The notes: generated by a model not told the origin, from the letters alone. 64,000 bases of DNA from Nocardia alba NBRC 108234 (GCF_001612665.1 NZ_BDAX01000013.1:114603-178602), one strand, 5' to 3'; counted from the first letter of the stretch, positions 53,248-62,319 are shown. Numbers and translations are program-made.

Positions 53248-54105
53248 ATGCAACTGCGCGACGGGTCGACACATCAGGAACTTCAGCCGGTGACGATGGG
53301 GATCTCGGTGGTCCAATTCGCCGCGGGAACCGACCCCGAAACCAACCTGTCGACCCTGCGCGAACACGTGCGCACGGCGGCCGAGGCGGGTGCTCGCGTG
53401 GTGCTCGCGCCGGAGTACTCGATGTTCGCTGTCACTCGTCTCGACGAGCGAGTGGTGGCGATCGCGCAACCGCTCGACGGTCCGTTCACCAGTGGACTCG
53501 CGGCGCTCGCGGCCGAATTCAACGTATTCCTGGTCGCCGGTGTGGTGGAGTTGCCGTCACCGCGGGCGACCCGAATCAGCAACACTCTCGTCGCGCACGG
53601 GCCCGACGGCGCGCGGATCGCGGTGTATCGCAAGGTGCACCTGTACGACGCGTTCGGACATCTGGAATCGGATGTGGTGGAAGCCGGCCCGCTCGTCGCG
53701 CCTGCGACATTCACCGTCGACGGTGTGATATTCGGCATGCAGACCTGTTTCGATCTGCGATTTCCGGAAGGGTGTCGGCGTGTCGCGGCGGCGGGCGCGC
53801 ACGTGTTACTGCTGCCTGCGCAGTGGATTCCGGGACCGGCCAAAGTCGACCAGTGGACGACGTTGTTGCGGGCGCGGGCCATCGAGAACACGGTGTACGT
53901 GGCGGCCGCCGATCAGTGCGCCCCCTACGGCGCGGGCTCGTCGATGATCGTCGACCCGGCGGGCACGGTGCTGACCCAGCTCGGCGACGAACCCGGCGTG
54001 GCCACGGCCACGGTCGACACCGCGCATCTGAGCCGGGTGCGCACCGCCAATCCCAGTCTCTCGCTGCGCCGCTTCACCATTTCCGCGGGGTCGGGAGCGG
54101 AGTAG
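53248..54105 (+). CDS. Carbon-nitrogen hydrolase, Nit1-like
   Basis: A 285-residue nitrilase-superfamily amidase. The Glu-Lys-Cys triad is in LAPEYS, YRKVHLYDAFG and QTCFDLRFPE. It resembles the mycobacterial Rv0480c type and deaminated-glutathione amidase, so removal of an amide from a small damaged metabolite is likely. ATG 53248 has GGTGAG upstream. ATG 53296 would match the usual family N-terminus (GISVVQFAAGTDP) and cannot be excluded. It lies 11 bp before the phosphoribosyltransferase gene. Confidence 0.92.
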   Translation: MQLRDGSTHQELQPVTMGISVVQFAAGTDPETNLSTLREHVRTAAEAGARVVLAPEYSMFAVTRLDERVVAIAQPLDGPFTSGLAALAAEFNVFLVAGVVELPSPRATRISNTLVAHGPDGARIAVYRKVHLYDAFGHLESDVVEAGPLVAPATFTVDGVIFGMQTCFDLRFPEGCRRVAAAGAHVLLLPAQWIPGPAKVDQWTTLLRARAIENTVYVAAADQCAPYGAGSSMIVDPAGTVLTQLGDEPGVATATVDTAHLSRVRTANPSLSLRRFTISAGSGAE

Positions 54106-54116
54106 CGTTCGAGGCG

Positions 54117-54737
54117 ATGGTGTACCCGGATCGCACGGCGGCGGGCCGCGCCCTCGGCACGGCCCTGGAACACCTGCGGGCTACCCGCCCGCTGGTGCTC
54201 GGGTTGCCGCGCGGAGGTGTGCCGGTGGCGGCGGCGGTGAGCACGGCGATCGGTGGGGAACTCGATGTGCTGCTGGTGCGAAAGCTGGGGCTGCCGTGGC
54301 AGCCGGAGCTGGCGATGGGGGCGCTCGGGGAGAGCGGATTGCTGGTGCTCAACCGTGATGTCATCGACCACAGCGGGGTGAGCGCCGAGGCGTTCGACGA
54401 GGTGGAGCTGGCCGAGCGGGCCGAGCTCCGCCGTCGGCAGGCGATTCTGCGGGTGGGCGCACCGATTCCCCTGGCGCGGCGCGTGGTGGTGATCGTCGAC
54501 GACGGGATAGCGACCGGCGCCACGGTGGTGGCCGCGTGCCGGGTGGCGCGCGCCCAGCGGCCCGATCGGTTGGTGGTGGCTGTGCCGGTGTCCTCACCCG
54601 AGGCCGCGCGCCGGGTCGAGCGCGAGTGTGACGAGTTCGTCTGCCCGTGGACGCCCGCGGACCTCGGCGGAGTCGGCATGGCGTACAGCGACTTTCATCA
54701 GCTCGACGATGACGAGGTCATCGAACTACTGCGCTGA
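54117..54737 (+). CDS. Phosphoribosyltransferase-fold protein
   Basis: A 206-residue type I PRTase-fold protein with the PRPP loop VVVIVDDGIATGAT. The N-terminal LVLGLPRGGVPVAAAV and LLVRKLGLPWQPELAMGA are characteristic of a stand-alone family of unknown substrate, often next to hydrolases. The GAGG before ATG 54117 and the 11-bp spacing suggest co-transcription with the nitrilase. Confidence 0.9.
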   Translation: MVYPDRTAAGRALGTALEHLRATRPLVLGLPRGGVPVAAAVSTAIGGELDVLLVRKLGLPWQPELAMGALGESGLLVLNRDVIDHSGVSAEAFDEVELAERAELRRRQAILRVGAPIPLARRVVVIVDDGIATGATVVAACRVARAQRPDRLVVAVPVSSPEAARRVERECDEFVCPWTPADLGGVGMAYSDFHQLDDDEVIELLR

Positions 54738-54745
54738 GGCGGCCG

Positions 54746-55924
54746 TCAGCCGAAGCACTGGCCTTCGCCACGATAGGTGGGAACCGTCGTGCGGGTGCCC
54801 GCCTCGTCGACCAGATGGATCTCGGCGAAGCGTTCGCACAGTTCGCCGGCCTTGGCATGCCGGAACCAGACGCGATCGCCGATCTCGAGTTCCGCGCCAC
54901 CGGCCAGCGGCGTCTGTACCTCGCCTGCGCCCTCGGAGCCGAGCAGCTTCAGTCCGGTGGGCCACACCGGCGCGGGGACGCGGCTGGGCCCCGCGGGGCC
55001 CGAGGCGATGTAGCCGCCCGCGAAGACGGTCGCGATGGTCGGGGCGGGTTTGCGCAGGACCGGGGTGGCGAAGAACAGCGCGGGGCGGGGGGTGAACGAG
55101 CGGTAGTGGTCGAACAGGGTCGGTACGTAGAGGCCGGAACCGGCGGTCACCTCGGTGACCTCCGGATCGGTGATCGAGACTTCGATCGAACCGGTGCCGC
55201 CGCTGTTGACGATCTCGAGCGGGCCGGTCACCGCGCGGACCGCGGCGAGCACCCTGGAGCGTCGACGCCCGATCTCGAGCGCGGACAGGCGCTTGACCAC
55301 GCGAACCGCGGGGTTGCTGTCGGGCAGGCCGGCGATCTGCGACTCGTAGGTCATCACGCCGACCACATCGAACCCGCGCCGCAGCGCTTCGGCGGCCAGA
55401 TCGGCGGCCTCCTCGGGGCTGCGCACCGGCGAGCGGCGCGCGCCCAGATGCAGCGGGCCGATGCGCAGGGCGGCGTCCACGTCGAGGCAGATACGGGGGT
55501 GGGCCAGGTCGGTGCCCAGCGCCGCGCGGGTGAGTTCGAGCTGGGCGACATCGTCGATCATCAGCGTGATCGCCGCGCGCAGGGCGGGGGCGGCGGCCAG
55601 TTCGGCCAGCGCGGCGCGGTCGAGGGTCGGGTACCCGAGCAGCACGTCACGGGCGCCGAGGCGGGCCAGCCAGATGGCCTCGCGCAACGAGTACGCCATG
55701 ATTCCGGCGAAGCCGTCGCGGGCGGTCAGCCCGTCGCCGAGCACGCGCTCGAGCACGGCCCGGCAGCGCACGGACTTGCTGGCGACCCGGACCGCGATGC
55801 CGTTCGCGCGCCGGACCAGGTCGGCGGCGTTGCGGTCGAGCGCGGTCAGGTCGACGGCGGCCAGCGGCGGGTCGAGCTCCGCGGTCGCCGCGTGCAGTAC
55901 GGGCAACGATTTCGTCGAGGTCAC
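54746..55924 (-). CDS. PLP-dependent amino acid deaminase/aldolase (DSD1-like)
   Basis: A 392-residue fold-type III PLP enzyme with an alanine-racemase-like N-terminal barrel; the PLP Lys is in RVASKSVRC. The C-terminal domain ends with FRHAKAGELCERF, the His/Cys metal-site motif of the D-serine dehydratase/D-threonine aldolase group. It should act on a beta-hydroxy D-amino acid. GTG 55924 is used. It is converged on by the PRTase gene with 8 bp between stops, and 47 bp separate it from the TetR-C-like gene upstream. Confidence 0.87.
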   Translation of the reverse strand: MTSTKSLPVLHAATAELDPPLAAVDLTALDRNAADLVRRANGIAVRVASKSVRCRAVLERVLGDGLTARDGFAGIMAYSLREAIWLARLGARDVLLGYPTLDRAALAELAAAPALRAAITLMIDDVAQLELTRAALGTDLAHPRICLDVDAALRIGPLHLGARRSPVRSPEEAADLAAEALRRGFDVVGVMTYESQIAGLPDSNPAVRVVKRLSALEIGRRRSRVLAAVRAVTGPLEIVNSGGTGSIEVSITDPEVTEVTAGSGLYVPTLFDHYRSFTPRPALFFATPVLRKPAPTIATVFAGGYIASGPAGPSRVPAPVWPTGLKLLGSEGAGEVQTPLAGGAELEIGDRVWFRHAKAGELCERFAEIHLVDEAGTRTTVPTYRGEGQCFG

Positions 55925-55971
55925 ACGACTACTGAACCACCTATTTGGTCAGTCGTCCAGTACCGTGGGGG

Positions 55972-56451
55972 TCAGCTTTCGACGGCCTTGAGAGTCAGGC
56001 AGCCGACCAGGTCGTCGATCACCACGAGGATCGTCTCGTCGTTGCCGTCGGCGAGCCAGCGCAACACCGCGCCGTGGAACACCGAGACGAGATAGCCCGC
56101 CACCGAGTCGACCGGCTCCAGCCACTGCGTGCCCGACAGCCGCGCGCACAACCCGAGGAAGTCGGCGGCCTCGTCGTCCATCTCGCGGAACATCGCGACG
56201 GCGGTCGGGTCGCCGATGGTGTCACCACTGGGCGCCCATCGCAGCCGCAGGGTCTGCAACGCGGCCTCGTAGGCGGCTATGCGCTTGGTCGGGGCGGCCT
56301 TGATCAACGGCCAGTAGGTGCTGAGCCCGGCATGCAGGAACACCCGCAGCGCGCGCACGCCACCGGCGTCACAACTGGCGGCGGCTTGTTCGACGGCATC
56401 ACATACGGCGGGCCGTAGCGAAATTTCAGTTAGTTCACGGCTGGCGCTCAA
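55972..56451 (-). CDS. TetR C-terminal-like protein without a DNA-binding domain
   Basis: A 159-residue helical protein like the ligand/dimer domain of TetR regulators (for example KAAPTKRIAAYEAALQTLRLR). No helix-turn-helix precedes it. TTG 56451 has GAGGAG 6 bp upstream; the frame extends to GTG 56541, but those 30 codons lack an HTH and are compositionally different. It may be a truncated regulator or a free ligand-binding domain. The family assignment is tentative. Confidence 0.55.
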   Translation of the reverse strand: MSASRELTEISLRPAVCDAVEQAAASCDAGGVRALRVFLHAGLSTYWPLIKAAPTKRIAAYEAALQTLRLRWAPSGDTIGDPTAVAMFREMDDEAADFLGLCARLSGTQWLEPVDSVAGYLVSVFHGAVLRWLADGNDETILVVIDDLVGCLTLKAVES

Positions 56452-56822
56452 CGACGACTCCTCGGCAACAAATATCGCTGCCCGCGGCGATGCGAGCTTG
56501 GTGGTCACCGAGCTCGATCTTAGAAGGTTTTCAGGATTCACGAACTGGTTCAGCCATCCTTTTCAGACTGAAAGATTGTTTTGTTATCCGAATGCGACCT
56601 TTTGTAAAACCGACCATACGGCCTCAATTTGTCGCATTCGTCGATATCCAGCACCCCCGTGCCATAATCCGCGCACCTGGTCAAGCGTACAAGTCTGCGC
56701 TGGTCAGCCCCGTCGGGTGTGGGCGACAACACAGTGCCACCTGCCGAAACGGGCGCGACACATCCGGTGACCGATCGGCGAACTCAGCGCGGCGACGGCG
56801 GAGTCGCCGATAACCTGGTCAG
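56452..56822. other. 371-bp AT-rich intergenic region
   Basis: This gap lies between the TetR-C-like gene and the divergent phosphatase gene. The middle (about 56520-56700) is much poorer in GC than anything around it, with runs such as TTGTTTTGTTA and CTTTTGTAAAA. It should hold both promoters. No ORF with a plausible product was found in it. Confidence 0.6.
56561..56573. promoter_or_regulatory. Palindrome TTTCAGaCTGAAA, candidate operator
   Basis: A perfect 6+6 bp inverted repeat with a central A lies about 110 bp upstream of the TetR-C-like gene in the AT-rich gap. The size suits a dimeric regulator. Which regulator binds it is unknown, since the adjacent protein lacks a DNA-binding domain. 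Confidence 0.4.
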
Positions 56823-57566
56823 GTGACTCTCTCTCCTCCTGCCGACCAGTTCGCGCTCAGCGGCACCTTCAATTTCCGCGATGTGGGCGGCCTTCGCACC
56901 GCCGACGGCACCACAGTTCGCCCCGGCGTCCTGCTGCGATCCGCTCAACTGAGCGGACTGGACGACAAGGGGCACGACACCCTGCGTGAATTGCGGGTCA
57001 CCGATGTGCACGACCTGCGCGGCATCGTCGAGATCGACCACATCGGCCACGACACCCTGCCCAGCGACGTGCGCCTGCACGTGACGCCGTTCGATTCGCG
57101 GATGGAGGAGGCGCCGCCGCACGAGGCCACGACCGTCTCGGCGTTCGCCCACATGATCGAGGTCTACCGCGCCTTCCCGACGCTGCCCGAAGCCCACACC
57201 GCGATCGCCGAGCTGGCCGGTTCGATCGTGCGCGGCGACGGCGCCGTCCTGGTGCACTGCGCCGCGGGCAAGGACCGCACCGGCTGGGCCGTCGCCACCG
57301 TGCTGCGCGCGGTCGGCGTCACCGAGGAGGACGTCTACGCCGACTTCCTCGCCAGCAACGCCGCGGTCGAACCGCTGCGCAGGCTGCTGGAGCCGAAGAT
57401 CGGCAACGGCGACGCGCTCTCCGACGACCTACTCGGCGTCCGCGAGGAATACCTGCGCACCGCCGACGCAGGCATGCGCGAGACCCACGGCGGCATCGAG
57501 AACTACCTCGCCACGGTCGGCCTCACCGGCGATCTGCGCGCGGCGCTGCGGGCCCGCCTGATCTGA
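56823..57566 (+). CDS. Tyrosine/dual phosphatase, PtpB-like
   Basis: A 247-residue phosphatase of the M. tuberculosis PtpB type. The P-loop is HCAAGKDRTG (HCxxGKDRT), the active Cys being preceded by VLV. The N-terminus NFRDVGGLRTADGTTVRPG is the family hallmark. It dephosphorylates Tyr, Ser/Thr or phosphoinositides in the family. GTG 56823 has almost no ribosome site, suggesting a leaderless transcript. It converges on the AMP-ligase gene, 14 bp between stops. Confidence 0.92.
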   Translation: MTLSPPADQFALSGTFNFRDVGGLRTADGTTVRPGVLLRSAQLSGLDDKGHDTLRELRVTDVHDLRGIVEIDHIGHDTLPSDVRLHVTPFDSRMEEAPPHEATTVSAFAHMIEVYRAFPTLPEAHTAIAELAGSIVRGDGAVLVHCAAGKDRTGWAVATVLRAVGVTEEDVYADFLASNAAVEPLRRLLEPKIGNGDALSDDLLGVREEYLRTADAGMRETHGGIENYLATVGLTGDLRAALRARLI

Positions 57567-57580
57567 TCGCAACCCCGGGA

Positions 57581-58810
57581 TCAGCCGCCCTGGTCCACCC
57601 GCACCAGACCGTCGGCATCGATGCTCACGAAATCGCCGGTGTGGAACCAGCTTCCGCTGAAGCGCGCCGCCGATGCATCGGGGTTGTTCCAGTATCGGCG
57701 GCTGACATTCGGCCCGCGGCACAGCAATTCGCCGTGCCCGGCGCGTGCTCGCGGGCCCGCCAACGCCAATTCGGTTCCGCCGAAGGCGAATCCGAGGGTG
57801 GATCCGGCGTCGGCGAGCTCGGTGTCGTCGACCATCAGGCCGATTCCGCTGGTTTCGGTCGCTCCCCAGACCGACCACTGGTTGGCCGCGGGGAACAGCC
57901 CCCGCAGCGCGGTGGTGAGCGCGACGGGGGCCGCCGCGGCGGCGCGTTCGGAGCGGTGACAGGCCTTGCTGATCCGGCGCACACCCGCCCCGGCGCGCCG
58001 GGCGCCGAGTTCGGGGACCAGCGCGGCGAAGATCCGCGGCGTGCCGGACACGGTGTCGATCCGCTCGCGTACCAGCACGTCGGCCAGACATCGGGCACCG
58101 GGCGCGAGCACAACGGTGCCGCCCACCGCGAAGGTGGGCAGCAACTGGTCGACGCATCCGCTGGCATGGGCCAGCGGCAGCAACACCAGGTTGCGCAACC
58201 CGTCGGCGGGCAGGCCGAGCGCGCCGACCACCGACGACACCGCCGACAGCAGGTTCTCGTTGGACAGCTCCACGCCCGTCGGCATGGACCGGCGGACGCC
58301 GGTGTAGCAGAGCAGCGCCGGATCATCCAGTGCCGCGCCGTCGTCGATGAAGGCGGTGCTGTCGGGCAGCGGCCCGTCGGGGCCGAGCACGAAATCGGCT
58401 CTGCTGTCGGCGATCACGCGTTCGGCGATCGCGGCGGGCAGGGCTTCGGGTACCAGCACCGGCACCGCGCCCGAGAGCAACGCGCCGAGAAACGCCCGCA
58501 CCCACCGTGCGCTGGTCGGCATGTGCACGGCGACCCGATCGCCGTAACCGATGCCGTGGCCCTGCAGACCACCCGCGATCCGCGAGGCGCTGTGCCAGAG
58601 TTCGCGGTAGGTCAGCGTAGGCCCGCCGACCTCGACGACCGCCTCCCGGTTCGCGAACGAGTGCACCCGCAGGTCCAGCAGCTCGGTGAGGGCCGGACTG
58701 AGGTCGCCGTAGCGCAGCACGCCGTCGGCGCCCCGCCGCAGCTGCGTCGCCGCGCCGACAGCGGGGAACTCGAAGACGTCCGCGCCCGGTTCGTGCTCGC
58801 CATGACCCAT
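57581..58810 (-). CDS. Truncated adenylate-forming enzyme (acyl-CoA synthetase-like)
   Basis: A 409-residue ANL-family protein that stops at the hinge (GSWFHTGDFVSIDADG), so the whole C-terminal lid domain of about 110-130 residues, with the catalytic A10 Lys, is missing. The A3 loop, usually YTSGTTGxPKG, reads YTGVRRSMPTG (169-179), also degraded, while the A5 motif WGATETSG and the A7 Asp in HTGDF remain. GGAGGT precedes ATG 58810. The stop lies 14 bp from the convergent phosphatase gene, so a downstream event may have cut the 3' end. It probably cannot form acyl-CoA; an adenylate or binding role, or decay, is possible. Confidence 0.83.
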   Translation of the reverse strand: MGHGEHEPGADVFEFPAVGAATQLRRGADGVLRYGDLSPALTELLDLRVHSFANREAVVEVGGPTLTYRELWHSASRIAGGLQGHGIGYGDRVAVHMPTSARWVRAFLGALLSGAVPVLVPEALPAAIAERVIADSRADFVLGPDGPLPDSTAFIDDGAALDDPALLCYTGVRRSMPTGVELSNENLLSAVSSVVGALGLPADGLRNLVLLPLAHASGCVDQLLPTFAVGGTVVLAPGARCLADVLVRERIDTVSGTPRIFAALVPELGARRAGAGVRRISKACHRSERAAAAAPVALTTALRGLFPAANQWSVWGATETSGIGLMVDDTELADAGSTLGFAFGGTELALAGPRARAGHGELLCRGPNVSRRYWNNPDASAARFSGSWFHTGDFVSIDADGLVRVDQGG

Positions 58811-58889
58811 CCGGACCTCCGTACGTCGATACTCACCGCACCCGTGACTATATGACGTGGATCACACCGCTGTCAGGCACTCGGCGGGC

Positions 58890-59684
58890 TCATTCGCCGC
58901 GATAGGTCGCCTTACCCGGTCCGATATCGAGGAAACTGCGGACCGCGCCGCGCAGATCCGCGGTGTCGAACAACTCGCCCGAGACCTCCGGCGTCACCGA
59001 ATCCGCGTGTGCCACACCGCCGGAACGCCATGCCTCGATGATCCGCTTGGTCGCGGCGTGCGCGCGGGTCGGGCCGTCTGCCAGCCGGGTGACCAGCGCG
59101 CGGGCCTCGGTCTCCAGGTCCTCGTGGATCGCGTTGACCACTCCCCACTCGGCCATCGTCGCGGCGGGGTACAGGTCGCCGGTCATCACGAACTCGCGGG
59201 CGCGACCCGACCCGGCCCGCTCGGCGAGTCGCTGCGGCCCGCCCATCGACGGCGTGAGGCCAACCACCGTCTCCACCAGCCCGAACTTCGCCTTCGGCGC
59301 GGCCAGGATGATGTCGCAGGCCAGCGAGATCTCGAAGGCGGCGGTCAGGGTGAGCCCGTGCGCGGCGAACACCACCGGGCACGGCAGCGCTTCCAGCGGG
59401 TGGATGATCTGCTCGAACAGCTCGCGCCACAGCTGCGCGCCCTCCTCGACGGTGCGGCCGTCGAAGATGTTCACGTCGACTCCACCCGAGACGACCTTGC
59501 CTTCGGCCCTGATCAGCAGCGCGCGCGGCGCCACATCGCGCACCGCGGCGATATCGGCGATCAGCGACGCGATGAGTGCGCGGTCGAACAGGTTCAGCGG
59601 CGGGTGGTCGAGGGTGATCGTCGCGAACTCGGCACCGGCTTCGGTGAACTCGCGGATGAGTCGGGTTGGCTGGGTTTCGCTCAT
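58890..59684 (-). CDS. Enoyl-CoA hydratase/isomerase (crotonase) family protein
   Basis: A 264-residue crotonase. The oxyanion-hole segments (AEGKVVSGGVDVNIF and AAHGLTLTAAFEISLACD) and KFGLVETVVGLTPSMGG, with a candidate catalytic Glu, are present. ATG 59684 is used; an extension upstream lacks family similarity. It is 79 bp before the truncated AMP-ligase gene and on the same strand, so the two could be co-transcribed. Confidence 0.88.
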   Translation of the reverse strand: MSETQPTRLIREFTEAGAEFATITLDHPPLNLFDRALIASLIADIAAVRDVAPRALLIRAEGKVVSGGVDVNIFDGRTVEEGAQLWRELFEQIIHPLEALPCPVVFAAHGLTLTAAFEISLACDIILAAPKAKFGLVETVVGLTPSMGGPQRLAERAGSGRAREFVMTGDLYPAATMAEWGVVNAIHEDLETEARALVTRLADGPTRAHAATKRIIEAWRSGGVAHADSVTPEVSGELFDTADLRGAVRSFLDIGPGKATYRGE

Positions 59685-59858
59685 CGGGTCAGCGTAGAAC
59701 CCCGGCCTCCGGCCGACGGAGTTAGTCGGACCGACCGGTTGGAAACGGTCACCCACGTCACGGAACCGTGGGCTGTCGGTACTCGTTGGCATGATGAGCT
59801 CTGAGGTACGGAAGTGCCCTACAGTTCGACTCGTTGGGGCGAAGAGGAGGACGACGCC

Positions 59859-60578
59859 GTGTTCAAGAACGCGATCGAAAAAGCCGTGGTCGATGTGCTC
59901 GACACCGGTTCGAAGCTACAGGCGCCGGCCGTACGCCGCTATGTCGAGTTCCTGCGTGAACGTCATCCCGGGGAGAGCCCGGCCCAGATCGTGACACGGC
60001 TCGAGAAGCAGTATCTGCTCGCCGTCACCGGTAGCGGCGCCGCGGTCGGCGCCACCGCGGCGGTGCCGGGCATCGGCACGCTCACCGCGCTCGGGGCCGT
60101 GAGCGCCGAGACCGTGTTCTTCATGGAGGCGTCGGCCCTGTTCACCCTCGCGCAGGCCGCGGTGCACGGCATCGAGCCCGCGGACAAGGAAGCCCGGCGC
60201 GCGCTGGTGCTCGCGGTCGTACTCGGTGACGCCGGGATGGCGATCGTGCAGAAGGGGCTGAGCACCCAGTCGAAGAATTGGGCCGGCGCGCTGGCGGGCA
60301 AGGTTCCCGGCCTCGGCGGGATCAACAGCAAACTGCTGCAACAGTTCATGAAGCGCTTCATCACCAAGCGCGCCGCGCTGATGATGGGCAAGGTGCTGCC
60401 CGCCGGCATCGGCGCCGCCATCGGTGGCGCGGGTAACCGGGCACTGGGCAAGGTCACCATCGAGAACGCGCACAAGGCCTTCGGGCCCGCGCCCGCGCGG
60501 TGGCTCACCCCGCTGCACAACGTGATCGACGCCGATCCGCTGCCCGCGATCGGCACCCGCAAGGTGAACAAGAAGTGA
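59859..60578 (+). CDS. Hydrophobic EcsC-like protein
   Basis: A 239-residue protein with long Ala/Gly-rich hydrophobic stretches (about 55-110 and 185-215) and amphipathic helices between them. It resembles EcsC-family membrane-associated proteins, though I am not certain. GTG 59859 has AGGAGG 8 bp upstream and is preferred to GTG 59814. Its stop overlaps the ATPase gene start (GTGA), so it heads a four-gene operon of ABC components. No catalytic motif is seen. Confidence 0.72.
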   Translation: MFKNAIEKAVVDVLDTGSKLQAPAVRRYVEFLRERHPGESPAQIVTRLEKQYLLAVTGSGAAVGATAAVPGIGTLTALGAVSAETVFFMEASALFTLAQAAVHGIEPADKEARRALVLAVVLGDAGMAIVQKGLSTQSKNWAGALAGKVPGLGGINSKLLQQFMKRFITKRAALMMGKVLPAGIGAAIGGAGNRALGKVTIENAHKAFGPAPARWLTPLHNVIDADPLPAIGTRKVNKK

Positions 60579-61537
60579 GCGACGGCCGCGGCGGTGACGC
60601 CGTGCTGATGCGTGGCGTCGGCAAACAATTCGGCGCGGTGAGCGCGGTCCACGAGATCGACTTCGCGGTGCCGACCGGGTCGGTCACCGCGCTCGTCGGT
60701 CCCGCCGGGGCGGGCAAGTCGACGGTGCTGCGGATGGTGCTCGGGCTCGGTCAGCCGAGCACCGGCACCATCGACGGCGTGCACCATGGACCCGCCGCGG
60801 TCGGGGCGGTCCTGAATCCGCGGGGACTACATCCGGCCAGGACCGTGCGTGATCAGCTGCGGTGTTACGCGCCGGTCGCGGGCGCGTCCAGGCGCCGGGT
60901 GGCGGCGGTGCTGGACGAGACCGGACTCGCCGCTGTCGCGGAAACCGTAGTGGCCCAGCTACATCCGGGCCAGCAGACCCGGCTGGCCTTGGCGATGGCG
61001 CTGCTGGCCGATCCCCCGCTGCTGGTGCTCGACGATCTGTTCGCGGGTGCCAACGGCATCGAACGCGGCTGGCTGCACGAGCTGCTGCGCCGCCACGTGA
61101 ACCGGGGCGGCACCGCGCTGGTGAGTTCGGCCGCGCTGGCCGATGTGGTGGCGAGCGCCGATCAACTGGTGGTGCTCAGCGAAGGCACGGTCGTCTGGCA
61201 GGGCACCCCGGCCAAGCTGCGCCGCGGCCATCCCGACCGGCTCGTCGTCGCCGCGTCGCCGTCCATCGCGCTGGCGACCGCGCTGGCGGGGCGGGGATTC
61301 ACCGATGCCGTCATGCGCCCCGACGGCCGCCTGGCCGTCGCCGAGGCCGACGAGGCGACCATTCGTTCCATCGCCGAGCTCGCGCAGGTCCGGCTCGGCA
61401 GCATCGTGGCCGATCCCATCCATCCCGATCGGGTGCTCGCCTCGCTCACCAAACCCCGCCGTCACCGGCACACCGTGCCCACGCCGAATCCCGCCGCGTA
61501 CGCCCCGGCGCCGACCTCGTATGGGATGCCCCGATGA
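60575..61537 (+). CDS. DrrA-like ABC ATPase with degenerate catalytic motifs
   Basis: A 320-residue ABC-2-type ATPase. Walker A GPAGAGKST is normal. The signature, usually LSGGQ, reads LHPGQ; Walker B, usually LDEP, reads LDDL; the D-loop region reads GANG rather than GLDP; and the switch His, usually SSH, is replaced by Ala in SSAALAD. The C-terminal extension ends in a Pro-rich tail. Hydrolysis is probably weak or absent. It overlaps both neighbours, the EcsC-like gene and the permease (ATGA). Confidence 0.87.
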   Translation: MSDGRGGDAVLMRGVGKQFGAVSAVHEIDFAVPTGSVTALVGPAGAGKSTVLRMVLGLGQPSTGTIDGVHHGPAAVGAVLNPRGLHPARTVRDQLRCYAPVAGASRRRVAAVLDETGLAAVAETVVAQLHPGQQTRLALAMALLADPPLLVLDDLFAGANGIERGWLHELLRRHVNRGGTALVSSAALADVVASADQLVVLSEGTVVWQGTPAKLRRGHPDRLVVAASPSIALATALAGRGFTDAVMRPDGRLAVAEADEATIRSIAELAQVRLGSIVADPIHPDRVLASLTKPRRHRHTVPTPNPAAYAPAPTSYGMPR

Positions 61538-62319
61538 CCACCTCCGTGCTGCCCGCCGATCTCGTTCCCGGTATCGACACCGAGGCGCGCAAGATCGTCG
61601 CGCTGCGCCAGACCCGGTTGCTGCTGGCCGCGCCCATCGCGCTGGCGCTGGTCGGAACGCTGATCACCGCGATCATGTCCGGGCCGGCCGATCCGAAGGG
61701 TCAGCCCGCCACCGGCGCCGCCACGGTGGGGCTCTACCTCGCGATGATCGCGGTCTTCGTGGTCGCCGCGCTGGTCGGCATCGCCGCCACCGGCGGTGAG
61801 TACCGGCACCGGACCATGGCGCTGAGCGTGCTGTTCGCACCCGATCGCGACCGGTTGGTCATCGCGAAATACCTCGCCACCGCCGCTGTCGCCTTCGTTG
61901 TCGCGCTGGCCGCCGAGCTGGTGAGCTTGCTGGTGCTGCTCGTCGCGGCGCGCGGGAAATTCGAATTCGGCTGGCGCTTGATCGAGGTGCTCGCCGCCGG
62001 TCTGCTGGTTGCCATGTGCTGGGCAGTGCTCGGCGCGGGCATCGGGCTGCTGCTGCGCACCTTCAGCGGCGCGGTGTGGTTGGTGCTGGGGTGGGCGTTC
62101 GCGCTCGAGCCACTGATCTGGGTGGTGGCCAAGGGTTTCGGAGCGGGTGGAATCGCGGCGCTACTGCCCGTCTCGGCGACGGTGGCCGGGGTGAGCGCCG
62201 GCTCGTTCGACGAGGCCGAGGTCTTCGCGCCGACCCCGGCGGCACTGGTGGTACTGCTGCTGTGGACCGCAGCGGTCGGCGCCGCGGGGTGGTGGGACCT
62301 GCGCAACCGAGACCTGTAG
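61534..62319 (+). CDS. ABC-2 type transporter permease
   Basis: A 261-residue membrane protein with about six hydrophobic segments, including the ABC-2 family stretch IAATGGEYRHRTMALSVLF between the second and third. It is the partner of the preceding ATPase, whose stop it overlaps (ATGA). Its own stop shares a base with the GTG start of the next exporter (TAGTG). The substrate is unknown. Confidence 0.88.
   Translation: MTTSVLPADLVPGIDTEARKIVALRQTRLLLAAPIALALVGTLITAIMSGPADPKGQPATGAATVGLYLAMIAVFVVAALVGIAATGGEYRHRTMALSVLFAPDRDRLVIAKYLATAAVAFVVALAAELVSLLVLLVAARGKFEFGWRLIEVLAAGLLVAMCWAVLGAGIGLLLRTFSGAVWLVLGWAFALEPLIWVVAKGFGAGGIAALLPVSATVAGVSAGSFDEAEVFAPTPAALVVLLLWTAAVGAAGWWDLRNRDL

Noticed and set aside
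56452..56541. N-terminal extension of the TetR-C-like protein from GTG 56541
   Set aside because: The extension lies in AT-rich, unlike sequence with no HTH, and TTG 56451 has a good ribosome site. It is not fully excluded.
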